From Halpernia sp048269545 (GTDB lineage: Bacteria > Bacteroidota > Bacteroidia > Flavobacteriales > Weeksellaceae), in contig NZ_JBLXIJ010000005.1 of the NCBI RefSeq assembly GCF_048269545.1, positions 1 to 64,000 on the forward strand: a DNA stretch of 64,000 nt, given 5' to 3'. Below are positions 18,370-26,048 of the stretch, piece by piece. Below the pieces are notes generated by a model. It saw only the letters and a program-made list of their open reading frames with translations, did not search any database and was not told the DNA's origin. Each line of letters begins with the position of its first letter. The stretch's first letter is position 1. The position numbers were made by a program, and so were the translations under genes.

Positions 18370-18786
18370 TTAATTTTTCGGGAGTTTACTAAAGTATTGG
18401 TTTACAAAAGTTTCGTGACCATCATGATATAAATTTTTAACATTGAAATTAACAAGAATTGCTTTTGGAACTTTTAATAGATTCATATAATTCATTGTTT
18501 GAGCACGATGAATATTATGAAATTCAACAATAGATTTTAATTCAATAACAATTAAATCTTCTACTAAAAAATCACATTTCACTTTACAATCAATAATTTC
18601 ACCTTTATAATTAAATGGAATTTCCAATTCTGATTTGGCTTTTAAATTTAATAAATCGAATTCCTTTTTCAAACATTGATGATAAACATTTTCAAAAAGT
18701 CCAGGTCCCAGAATTTTGTGAACTTCAATACAAGCTCCTGTAATCTTATAAGTTAGTTCATTAATATATTTCTGTGTAATTTCCAT
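18370..18786 (-). CDS. GxxExxY family protein (PD-(D/E)xK nuclease-like)
   Basis: 138 aa, ATG at 18786. The name-giving motif is GLFENVY (Gly29, Glu32, Tyr35), preceded by TGACIEVHKILGPG. Downstream, Asp72 in CDFLVED and Glu82-Leu-Lys84 in VIELKSI fit the D...ExK core of the PD-(D/E)xK nuclease superfamily, followed by a conserved QTMNYMNLL helix. The family is widespread and often lone; its biological role is not established to my knowledge. Here the gene sits between fahA and the flavin-reductase gene, bracketed by inward-facing inverted repeats, which suggests it arrived as a unit. Confidence 0.92.
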   Translation of the reverse strand: MEITQKYINELTYKITGACIEVHKILGPGLFENVYHQCLKKEFDLLNLKAKSELEIPFNYKGEIIDCKVKCDFLVEDLIVIELKSIVEFHNIHRAQTMNYMNLLKVPKAILVNFNVKNLYHDGHETFVNQYFSKLPKN

Positions 18787-18802
18787 TTATAGAATATTTT
18801 AA

Positions 18803-18864
18803 TTAAAACTAATGTGTACTTATGTTTACTAAAATAAAGAATAAAAAAGAGAAAAACTAATGTG
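18803..18864. repeat. Right inverted-repeat arms flanking the GxxExxY gene
   Basis: Complement partners of the left arms: inner arm 18803-18826 and outer arm 18855-18864. The word AAAACTAATGTGT also occurs twice here in direct orientation (18805-18817 and 18853-18865). The block ends 9 bases before the fahA stop codon. Confidence 0.75.
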
Positions 18865-18873
18865 TTGAAAAAA

Positions 18874-20124
18874 TTAAATTTTAGCCGCCAAAATCTGTCC
18901 AAAAACTTCACCAAAACCAACACGAATTCCATCTTTTTCCGCCCAACCTTTCATAATAATCGTATCATTATCATTGATGAATTTTCGTTCTGTTCCGTCT
19001 TTTAATTTAATTGGATTTGTTCCGCGCCAAGTGAGTTCCAACATTGAACCGTAAGAATTTTTATCTTTCCCGGAAATTGTTCCCGAAGCGTATAAATCTC
19101 CAACTTCCACATTACAACCATTTACGGTGTGATGCGCCAATTGTTGCGCCATATTCCAATACATATATTTGAAATTACTTTCTGAAATTAGATTTTCTTC
19201 GCCGTTTTCTGGTTTTAAATAAACTTCTAAATTAATATCAAAATTTTTGTCACCATTAAATTTTAAATAATCTAAAACTTCTGGTTCTTGTTTTGGAGAA
19301 GATGTTCTGAAAGGTTCAAGTGCTTCTAAAGTTACAATCCAAGGTGAAACAGAAGAACCGAAATTTTTCCCTAAAAATGGTCCGAGCGGCACATACTCCC
19401 AAGATTGAATATCTCGCGCGCTCCAATCATTAAATAAAACCAAACCGAAAATGGAATTTTCTGCTTTTTCTACAGAAATTGAATCACCCATTTCTGTGTT
19501 TTCATTGACAATAAATCCCATTTCCAATTCAAAATCTAATTGTTGAGAAGGACCGAAAATTGGTGAAACCGCATCTTTCGGTTTTGTTTGTCCTTTTGGA
19601 CGGTAAATTTCTACACCAGAAATTACGATGGAAGAAGCTCTTCCGTGATATCCAACTGGAAGATGTCGCCAATTTGGTAAAAGTGCATTTTCTGGATCTC
19701 GAAACATGGCGCCCACATTTGTCGCGTGTTCAATACTTGAATAAAAATCAGTGTAATTTGGAACGTGAACCGGCATCATCATTTGTACTTGATCTAAATC
19801 AAAAAAACAATCGGAAATGCTTTTTTCATCTTTTGACAAAGAAGAACCTTCCGAAAACAATTCTTGTAATTTTATCCGAACTGCGTTTGTAATTGGTTTT
19901 CCCAATTCAATAAAGGCATTTAAAGTATAAGCTTCAAAATAATTTTCTGTTAAACCTTCAATTTCATCTAAAAAACCGTAATCATAAAGAGTTGCAAGAT
20001 CTACAACCATATCACCAATTCTTGTGCAACATGCGATATATTCTTTGTTAAAAACCGCTACTCCAAAAGGAATATTATGAATTGAAAAATCTGAATCTGA
20101 AGAATATTGTATAAAAGATTTCAT
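18874..20124 (-). CDS. fahA: Fumarylacetoacetase
   Basis: 416 aa cytoplasmic hydrolase that splits 4-fumarylacetoacetate to fumarate and acetoacetate, the last step of tyrosine/homogentisate degradation. N-terminal SH3-like FAA domain (PFGVAVFNKEYIACCTRIGD), then the catalytic FAH fold with DFYSSIEHATNVGAMFR (metal and catalytic His region), PVGYHGRASSIVISG, FELEMGFIV and NDWSARDIQSWEYVPLGPF, all diagnostic. The length matches bacterial and animal FAH. Same strand as hppD and hmgA. Maleylacetoacetate isomerase, needed between HmgA and FahA, is not in the window. Confidence 0.97.
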   Translation of the reverse strand: MKSFIQYSSDSDFSIHNIPFGVAVFNKEYIACCTRIGDMVVDLATLYDYGFLDEIEGLTENYFEAYTLNAFIELGKPITNAVRIKLQELFSEGSSLSKDEKSISDCFFDLDQVQMMMPVHVPNYTDFYSSIEHATNVGAMFRDPENALLPNWRHLPVGYHGRASSIVISGVEIYRPKGQTKPKDAVSPIFGPSQQLDFELEMGFIVNENTEMGDSISVEKAENSIFGLVLFNDWSARDIQSWEYVPLGPFLGKNFGSSVSPWIVTLEALEPFRTSSPKQEPEVLDYLKFNGDKNFDINLEVYLKPENGEENLISESNFKYMYWNMAQQLAHHTVNGCNVEVGDLYASGTISGKDKNSYGSMLELTWRGTNPIKLKDGTERKFINDNDTIIMKGWAEKDGIRVGFGEVFGQILAAKI

Positions 20125-20166
20125 AAAAATGTTTGTTAAATTTAAATTTTAAAAGTTACGAAAATA

Positions 20167-20199
20167 AAAAACTTTGCTCCATATTTGAAGCAAAGTTTT
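20167..20199 (-). terminator. Terminator after the 153-aa secreted protein
   Basis: AAAACTTTGCT (20168-20178) pairs perfectly with AGCAAAGTTTT (20189-20199), 10-base loop; the minus-strand side runs into T residues. It begins 7 bases past the stop codon at 20206 and separates this gene from fahA. Confidence 0.82.
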
Positions 20200-20205
20200 A
20201 ATAAT

Positions 20206-20667
20206 TTATTTTTCCAAATAATGCGTTTCCAGCCATTTTTCGCCGGTATTAATATCTAATAAATACCAATAACCTTTGTAATAATTTAAAAGTAAATTAT
20301 AAACTTTTGGAATTGGGATTTTTTTGCCTTCTAAAATATCTCCGCGAACAGAAATACTGTTATGCTTTCTTAAAATATCACCATTAAAAATATTAGAGAA
20401 ATTATCTCCCATTTTTTTATCGTCTATAAGTTCAATAATTTGAACTTTATTATCTGCTAAAAACTCTATGATGTGACGTTCTGAGTGATCTGGAGCATCT
20501 ACTAAAACGAAAAACTTTTTTCCTTCTAAATTATAATTGTCATACTCTTTTTGACTTTTATTATTCGTTTCTAATTTATCTAGAATTTTATTTATCAATT
20601 TAAAATTCTGCGCAGAAAACAGACAAAAAGAAAATAATATAAATGCACTTACTAATATTTTTCTCAT
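20206..20667 (-). CDS. Exported protein of unknown function
   Basis: 153 aa; I do not recognise a family. A signal peptide (MRKILVSAFILFSFCLFSAQ) implies export. The mature protein is charged, with KKFFVLVDAPDHSERHIIEFL and a C-terminal segment KVYNLLLNYYKGYWYLLDIN ending in WLETHYLEK. No catalytic motif is seen. It lies between hppD (upstream, 46 bases) and fahA with its own terminator, so it may be transcribed with hppD without being part of the pathway. Confidence 0.72.
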   Translation of the reverse strand: MRKILVSAFILFSFCLFSAQNFKLINKILDKLETNNKSQKEYDNYNLEGKKFFVLVDAPDHSERHIIEFLADNKVQIIELIDDKKMGDNFSNIFNGDILRKHNSISVRGDILEGKKIPIPKVYNLLLNYYKGYWYLLDINTGEKWLETHYLEK

Positions 20668-20713
20668 AAATAGTCTTTTAAATATTGAAGTAAAAATGCA
20701 GCTAGAAATTGGT

Positions 20714-21844
20714 TTATAAATTACCTCTTTTTTCTTGTTCTTTTTCTAAAGCCTCAAATAAAGCCTTGAAATTTCCCGCTCCAAAGCTTTGTGCACCGTG
20801 CCTTTCTATAATTTCATAAAAAAGAGTAGGGCGATCTTCTACTGGTTTTGTGAAAATTTGAAGTAAATAACCTTCTTCATCGTGATCAATTAAAATTCCC
20901 AGATCTTGTAATTTTTTGATGTCTTCATCAATATTTCCCACTCGTTCTGGAACCATGTCATAATAAGCTTCGGGAGGAGCGCCAAGAAATTCTACACCGC
21001 GGGATTTTAATTCTGTTACCGTTTTTATAATATCTTTTGTTGCAACTGCAATATGTTGAACGCCTTCTCCTTCGTAAAAATCTAAATATTCTTCAACTTG
21101 TGATTTTCTTTTTCCTTCTGCAGGTTCGTTGATGGGAAATTTAGAAAATCCATTTCCATTGCTCATTACTTTAGACATTAAAGCAGAATATTCTGTGTTG
21201 ATTTGTTTATCGTCAAATGATAAAATATTCACAAATCCCATTACATCTTCATACCATTTTACAACAGGAAGCATTCTGTTCCAACCCACATTTCCAACGC
21301 AGTGATCCACATATAAAAGTCCTGTTTCAGAAGGATTATAATCACTTTCCCATTTTACAAAACCGGGCATAAATTCACCAGAATAATTTTTTCTTTCAAT
21401 AAACATGTGAACTGTTTCGCCATAAGTGTAAATTCCCGCCATTTTCACTTCGCCATTTTCATCTGAAATCGTTTTCGGTTCCATATAAACTTTGCCACCA
21501 CGTTTGGTAGTTTCTTCAAAAGCTTTGTACGCGTCATCTACCCAAAGCGCTAAAATTTTCACACCATCTCCGTGTTTTCTTTGATGTTCTACAATTGGTG
21601 AATCAGAATTTAAACCTGAAGTTAAAACTAATTTTATTTTTCCTTGTTGTAAAACATATGAAACTCTATCACGAACTCCAGTTTCTGGACCGGAATAAGC
21701 CAAAGATTGAAAACCAAATGCTGTTTTGTAATAATGTGCGGCTTGTTTCGCATTTCCGACATAAAATTCTAAATAATCTGTACCATTAATTGGTAAAAAA
21801 TTTTCGGCTTGCGCTATTTTTTCGGCAAAAGTAAGTGTGGACAT
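20714..21844 (-). CDS. hppD: 4-hydroxyphenylpyruvate dioxygenase
   Basis: 376 aa non-haem Fe(II) dioxygenase converting 4-hydroxyphenylpyruvate to homogentisate, first committed step of tyrosine breakdown. Two VOC (vicinal oxygen chelate) halves are visible: the N-terminal half starts NGTDYLEFYVGNAKQAAHYY, and the catalytic half starts LLYVDHCVGNVGWNRM with the first iron His in YVDHCVG, the second in GVQHIAVAT, and the Glu ligand near the C-terminus in PTLFYEIIERHG. Length is normal. Transcribed in the same direction as fahA and hmgA but not contiguous with them. Confidence 0.97.
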   Translation of the reverse strand: MSTLTFAEKIAQAENFLPINGTDYLEFYVGNAKQAAHYYKTAFGFQSLAYSGPETGVRDRVSYVLQQGKIKLVLTSGLNSDSPIVEHQRKHGDGVKILALWVDDAYKAFEETTKRGGKVYMEPKTISDENGEVKMAGIYTYGETVHMFIERKNYSGEFMPGFVKWESDYNPSETGLLYVDHCVGNVGWNRMLPVVKWYEDVMGFVNILSFDDKQINTEYSALMSKVMSNGNGFSKFPINEPAEGKRKSQVEEYLDFYEGEGVQHIAVATKDIIKTVTELKSRGVEFLGAPPEAYYDMVPERVGNIDEDIKKLQDLGILIDHDEEGYLLQIFTKPVEDRPTLFYEIIERHGAQSFGAGNFKALFEALEKEQEKRGNL

Positions 21845-22000
21845 TTTTCTATATTTTGAAATGCAATTTACAAAAATTCAATTAAAACAGAATCTTTCGC
21901 TTAGAACTTGATTTCAATATTTAAGATTTAATAAGTTTCTGAAATTGTTCTTTTTTCTAAAATTTTAGAATTTTTTTTAAATTAATTAAATTTATTATCG

Positions 22001-22016
22001 TAATATTGCAATATTA
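22001..22016 (+). promoter_or_regulatory. ArsR operator overlapping the -7 region
   Basis: TAATATTGCAATATTA is a perfect 16-base palindrome ending 14 bases before the arsR ATG. Dyad operators overlapping the promoter are the rule for ArsR/SmtB repressors, and TAATATTG within it is close to the TAnnTTTG box. Binding is inferred from position and symmetry. Confidence 0.75.
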
Positions 22017-22030
22017 AATTATTAATTAAA

Positions 22031-22360
22031 ATGGGAGCAACTAAAACAGAACATTACACAGAAAGACAGAACGAAATATCGATACTTGCAAAAGCTTTAG
22101 GACATCCGGCGAGAATTGCGATTTTAGATTATCTTGCAACAGTTAATACTTGTATCTGTGGCGATATTGTAAATGAATTGCCATTATCACAACCTACAGT
22201 TTCTCAACATTTAAAGGAACTAAAAAATGCAAAATTAATTAAAGGAAATATTGAAGGAAACTCCATTTGTTACTGCATTAATGAAAATACATTAGAGAAA
22301 ATTAAAAATTTTATTAATGGAATTTCCGCTCAAATCTTAAAAACCAGCAATTGCTGTTAA
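22031..22360 (+). CDS. arsR: ArsR family metalloregulatory repressor
   Basis: 109 aa winged-helix repressor. ILAKALGHPARIAILDYL and the recognition helix LSQPTVSQHLKELKNAKLI are typical ArsR/SmtB. Candidate metalloid ligands: Cys41 and Cys43 (TCICGDI, the alpha3-type ELCVCDL site of ArsR), with extra cysteines at 80, 82, 108 and 109. It sits 11 bases ahead of arsM with a palindrome upstream, so it most likely represses its own two-gene operon until arsenite or a related metalloid binds. Confidence 0.92.
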   Translation: MGATKTEHYTERQNEISILAKALGHPARIAILDYLATVNTCICGDIVNELPLSQPTVSQHLKELKNAKLIKGNIEGNSICYCINENTLEKIKNFINGISAQILKTSNCC

Positions 22361-22371
22361 AATAAATAATT

Positions 22372-23205
22372 ATGACAAATAACGAAGAAATAAAAGAAAT
22401 GGTAAAGCAAAAATACAGTGAAATTGCTTTGCAAAACCAAGATACAAATGCAAGTTCTTGCTGTGGAAGCGGCGGTTGTAGCACAGAAGTTTATAACATT
22501 ATGACCGATGATTATGATAATCTTGAAGGTTATAATGCAGACGCAGATTTAAAATTAGGTTGCGGTTTGCCGACAGAATTTGCCAAAATAAAAAAAGGAA
22601 ATACTGTTGTAGATTTGGGAAGTGGCGCTGGAAATGATTGTTTCGTAGCCAGACATGAAACGGGCGAAAATGGAAAAGTGATTGGAATAGATTTTACGGA
22701 AGCAATGGTAGAAAAAGCCAGAAATAATGCGGAAAAATTAGGATTTAATAATGTTGAATTTCGTTTAGGTGATATTGAGAAAATCCCAATGACATCCAAT
22801 ATTGCAGATGTAGTTGTGAGTAATTGTGTAATGAATTTGGTTCCAGATAAGCCAAAAGCTTTTGCAGAAGTTTTTAGAATTTTAAAAAATGGGGGACATT
22901 TCAGTATTTCGGATATTGTTTTGACAGGAGATTTACCAGAAAGTATAAAAAACGCTGCAGAAATGTATGCAGGTTGCGTTGCGAGTGCGATCCAAAAAGA
23001 TGATTATTTAAAAATAATTAGAGAAGCAGGTTTTAAAAATATGATTATTCAGAAAGAAAAACCAATTGTAATTCCGGATGATATTTTAAAAAATTATCTT
23101 TCTGCGGAAGATATAGAGATTTACAATTCTAATAAAAATATTATTTTCAGCATCACCGTTTTTGCAGAAAAAGTTGGAGATTGTTGCGGAACAAATTGTT
23201 GTTAA
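22372..23205 (+). CDS. arsM: Arsenite methyltransferase ArsM
   Basis: 277 aa SAM-dependent enzyme that methylates As(III). The three catalytic cysteines conserved in ArsM are in place: Cys64 (LKLGCGLP), Cys152 (VSNCVMNL) and Cys202 (YAGCVASA). SAM-binding motif I is VVDLGSGAGND (79-89), followed by VIGIDFTEAMVEKAR. An N-terminal SSCCGSGGC and a C-terminal CCGTNCC cluster add further thiols. Arsenite efflux (ArsB/Acr3) and reductase (ArsC) genes are absent here, so this is a minimal methylation module. Operon with arsR, followed by a terminator; strand opposite to the surrounding tyrosine genes. Confidence 0.95.
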   Translation: MTNNEEIKEMVKQKYSEIALQNQDTNASSCCGSGGCSTEVYNIMTDDYDNLEGYNADADLKLGCGLPTEFAKIKKGNTVVDLGSGAGNDCFVARHETGENGKVIGIDFTEAMVEKARNNAEKLGFNNVEFRLGDIEKIPMTSNIADVVVSNCVMNLVPDKPKAFAEVFRILKNGGHFSISDIVLTGDLPESIKNAAEMYAGCVASAIQKDDYLKIIREAGFKNMIIQKEKPIVIPDDILKNYLSAEDIEIYNSNKNIIFSITVFAEKVGDCCGTNCC

Positions 23206-23230
23206 AAATATGTTTCAATATTTTTATTAA

Positions 23231-23267
23231 AAAAGAATCTCTCTTCTAAATGAGGAGAGGTTCTTTT
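23231..23267 (+). terminator. Terminator after arsM
   Basis: AAAAGAATCTCTC pairs with GAGAGGTTCTTTT (one G-T pair) around a loop centred on 23248; a T run follows. Closes the arsR-arsM unit. Confidence 0.75.
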
Positions 23268-23286
23268 ACTTTTAAATTTAATTTAA

Positions 23287-24564
23287 TTATGACAATTTAA
23301 AACGTTCAAAAGTTGCTTTTTCCAACATTTCTCTGTCGTCTGGATGAGAAATTTCAATTAAAGCTTTTGCTCTTTGCAATAAATTTTTCCCGTATAAATA
23401 AGCAACTCCAAATTCTGTCACCACATAATGCATGTGACCGCGCGTTGTAACAACTCCTGCTCCTTGTTTCAAAAATGGAACAATTCTCGGAATACCTTTT
23501 TTAGTGCGAGAAGAAATTGCAATAATTGGTTTTCCACCTGGACTTAAAGCCGCACCACGCATGAAATCCATTTGTCCGCCAATGCCGCTAAACTGAAAAG
23601 TACCGATAGAATCTGCGCAAACTTGTCCTGTTAAATCTATTTCAATAGCAGAATTTATAGCGACCATTTTCTTATTTTTCATAATATTAATGGGATAATT
23701 CACGTGTTCTACATCCATAAATTCAAATGAGGGATTGTCATTAATATAATCGTATAATTTTTTTGTTCCAAACGCAAAACTTGTAATTGTTCGGTTTAGA
23801 TGAGTGCCTTTAAATTTATTATTTATTACATCGTTTGCAACTAAATCTACAATTCCGTCACTAATCATTTCGGTATGAACACCTAAATCTTTATGATTAT
23901 TTAAACAACGTAAAACCGCATCTGGAATCGTTCCGATTCCCATTTGCAAAGTGCTTTTATCATCAATTAATTCTGCAATATTTTTACCGATTACCATTTC
24001 TGTTTCAGTTACTTTTGCGCCATAATCTATAGTTAAAAGTTCTTCTTCATGCCATACCATTTTGTGGATTCTAGAAATGTGAATCATTCCTTCACCGTGA
24101 GTTCTTGGCATTTTTGGATTGACTTGTGCAATAATTAATTTCGCTGTATCAATCGCACCTCGCGCAACATCTACAGAAGTTCCCAAAGTGCAATAACCGT
24201 GTTTATCTGGCGGTGAAACTGTAATCATTGCGACATCTAAAGGTAAAATTCCATTTTTAAATAATGTTGGAATTTCACTCAAAAAAACGGGAACAAAATC
24301 GCCTCGTTCAGAATTTACAGCTTCACGAACCGGTGTTGAAACAAAAAGTGAATTGATGAAAAAAGAATCTTTGTATTGCGGTTTAGCGATTTCTACATTT
24401 CCTTGTTGCGTAATGGAAACGAACTCCACTTTCTTTAATCGAGATGATTGTTTTGCCAATTCGTCGATTAATAAATTAGGTGTACACGCACTTCCATGAG
24501 AAAATATTCTGTCGCCACTTTTTATAACTGAAACGGCTTCTTCTGCACTTACATAATTTAACAT
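23287..24564 (-). CDS. Acetyl-CoA hydrolase/transferase family protein
   Basis: 425 aa from the ATG at 24564 (a TTG at 24573 is possible but weaker). CoA-transferase of the AcH1/Cat1 group, probably moving CoA between acetate, succinate, propionate or 4-hydroxybutyrate. Signatures: LQMGIGTIPDAVL, HTEMISDGIVDL with the likely catalytic Glu, FSGIGGQMDFMRGAALSPGG and GVVTTRGHMHYVVTEFGVA, the C-terminal domain that binds CoA. In this place it could feed short-chain acyl units from amino acid breakdown into central metabolism (inference). Substrate preference cannot be read from sequence. Confidence 0.92.
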   Translation of the reverse strand: MLNYVSAEEAVSVIKSGDRIFSHGSACTPNLLIDELAKQSSRLKKVEFVSITQQGNVEIAKPQYKDSFFINSLFVSTPVREAVNSERGDFVPVFLSEIPTLFKNGILPLDVAMITVSPPDKHGYCTLGTSVDVARGAIDTAKLIIAQVNPKMPRTHGEGMIHISRIHKMVWHEEELLTIDYGAKVTETEMVIGKNIAELIDDKSTLQMGIGTIPDAVLRCLNNHKDLGVHTEMISDGIVDLVANDVINNKFKGTHLNRTITSFAFGTKKLYDYINDNPSFEFMDVEHVNYPINIMKNKKMVAINSAIEIDLTGQVCADSIGTFQFSGIGGQMDFMRGAALSPGGKPIIAISSRTKKGIPRIVPFLKQGAGVVTTRGHMHYVVTEFGVAYLYGKNLLQRAKALIEISHPDDREMLEKATFERFKLS

Positions 24565-24686
24565 CTGTATCAATTTTTATTGTAAAGTAAAAGTACAATT
24601 TAAAAAAATCGAAAAGAAATTACGAGGTGTGATTTATGTCAATCTCCATTAAAAAAAAGTATGTTTTTTTAATTTAAAATAGGGAA

Positions 24687-25874
24687 TTACTCCATCAATC
24701 TATCTTTGATATCATTTTCCGGTTCGTCTAACCAAGAGATTTTATAAGTTGGATCTTCCACTTTCATCGCTTCTTCAGTAATTTGAAACGGTCTAAAAGG
24801 ATCAACCATCACTGCAAATTCGTCAGTAAATTTTTTACCAATACTTCGTTCCATCGCTCCTGGATGCGGTCCGTGAACAATTCCTCCTGGATGCAAAGTG
24901 AAATCCATTAAATCAATGTGATTTCTGCTCATAAAATCGCCTTCCGTGTAAAACAAAACTTCGTCAGAATCTATGTTTGAGTGATTATACGGCGCCGGAA
25001 TTGACTGCGGATGATAATCATACATTCTTGCCACAAAAGAACAAACGACAAAATTATGTCCTTCAAAATTCTGATGAACAGGCGGCGGTTGATGAATTCT
25101 TCCCGTAATTGGTTCGAAATTTTTAATATTAAATTTATAGGGGTAAAAATAACCGTCCCAACCGACAACGTCAAAAGGATGCGTTGTGTAAATAAAATCA
25201 GTAATCTGATTTTGTTTTTTTACTTTAATTAAAAAATCGCCTTTTTCTTTTATTGGTTCTTGTAAAATTGGGGTTTCAATATCTCTTTCGCAAAATGGAG
25301 AATGTTCTAATAATTGTCCAGACTCATTTCTATAGCGTTTGGGAGTAACAATTGGAGAGTGACTTTCTAAGAAAAAAAAGACATTTTCTTTGGTATCAAA
25401 ATGTATTTTGTAAATCGTTCCTCTTGGAATTATTAAATAATCACCTTTTGAAAAAGTAAGATTTCCGATAAAAGTTTTTAAAATACCAGTTCCTTCATGC
25501 ACGAAAAGTAACTCATCACATTCTGCATTTTTATAGAAATATTCTGTGGAATTTTGTGGTTTTGCCAAACCCATTTTTAAATCATTATTTACCAAAAGTA
25601 CTTTTCGGCTGTCGAGAAAATCGGATTCTGGTGAAACATTCATTCCTTTAAACATTCGCGGAGTTACGTTTTTTGCCACGGCAATTTTTGGTGAAACATC
25701 TTTTGGTTCGCCGATGGATTTTATTTGCGTTGGTCTTTCTAAATGGTAAAGCAAAGAGGAAATCCCGTGAAAACCTTCTGTTCCAAAAAGTTGTTCGTAA
25801 TAGAAATTGCCTTCTTCAGATTTGAAAATGGTATGTCTTTTTGGTGGAATTTTACCTTGATGAACGTAACTCAT
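24687..25874 (-). CDS. hmgA: Homogentisate 1,2-dioxygenase
   Basis: 395 aa cupin-fold Fe(II) ring-cleaving dioxygenase that opens homogentisate to maleylacetoacetate. N-terminal YYEQLFGTEGFHGISSLLYH, central cupin with CDELLFVHEGTGIL, and the catalytic region HPGGIVHGPHPGAMERSIG containing conserved His and Glu ligands, with NHSNIDSDEVLFYTEGDFM just before. It is shorter than the animal enzyme, as usual for the Bacteroidota type. Same strand as hppD and fahA, separated from them by the arsenic unit and the CoA-transferase gene. Confidence 0.95.
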   Translation of the reverse strand: MSYVHQGKIPPKRHTIFKSEEGNFYYEQLFGTEGFHGISSLLYHLERPTQIKSIGEPKDVSPKIAVAKNVTPRMFKGMNVSPESDFLDSRKVLLVNNDLKMGLAKPQNSTEYFYKNAECDELLFVHEGTGILKTFIGNLTFSKGDYLIIPRGTIYKIHFDTKENVFFFLESHSPIVTPKRYRNESGQLLEHSPFCERDIETPILQEPIKEKGDFLIKVKKQNQITDFIYTTHPFDVVGWDGYFYPYKFNIKNFEPITGRIHQPPPVHQNFEGHNFVVCSFVARMYDYHPQSIPAPYNHSNIDSDEVLFYTEGDFMSRNHIDLMDFTLHPGGIVHGPHPGAMERSIGKKFTDEFAVMVDPFRPFQITEEAMKVEDPTYKISWLDEPENDIKDRLME

Positions 25875-25973
25875 AACTTTACTTTTTGATTTAGGTAAAG
25901 TTACGAAAAATTAAAAATTTAAAGAAAATATTCAATAATATTAAAGAGTAATAAGTTTTAAAAAGAGTCTTTG

Positions 25974-26016
25974 TCATTCCGAAGGAATCTAAACAATATA
26001 GATTCCTTCGGAATGA
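25974..26016. repeat. Dispersed palindromic element, copy 1
   Basis: An 18-base arm (25974-25991, TCATTCCGAAGGAATCTA) is perfectly complementary to 25999-26016, with a 7-base loop. It directly follows the PorV/PorQ-like gene and could act as its terminator. A second copy with the same right arm lies at 40489-40531. Confidence 0.85.
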
Positions 26017-26048
26017 TAAAAAATTGTAAATAGATTATTTAAAAACTT

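Noticed and set aside
19560..19892. Plus-strand open frame of 110 codons over fahA
   Set aside because: It is antisense to a well-supported enzyme gene and has no promoter or recognisable domain.
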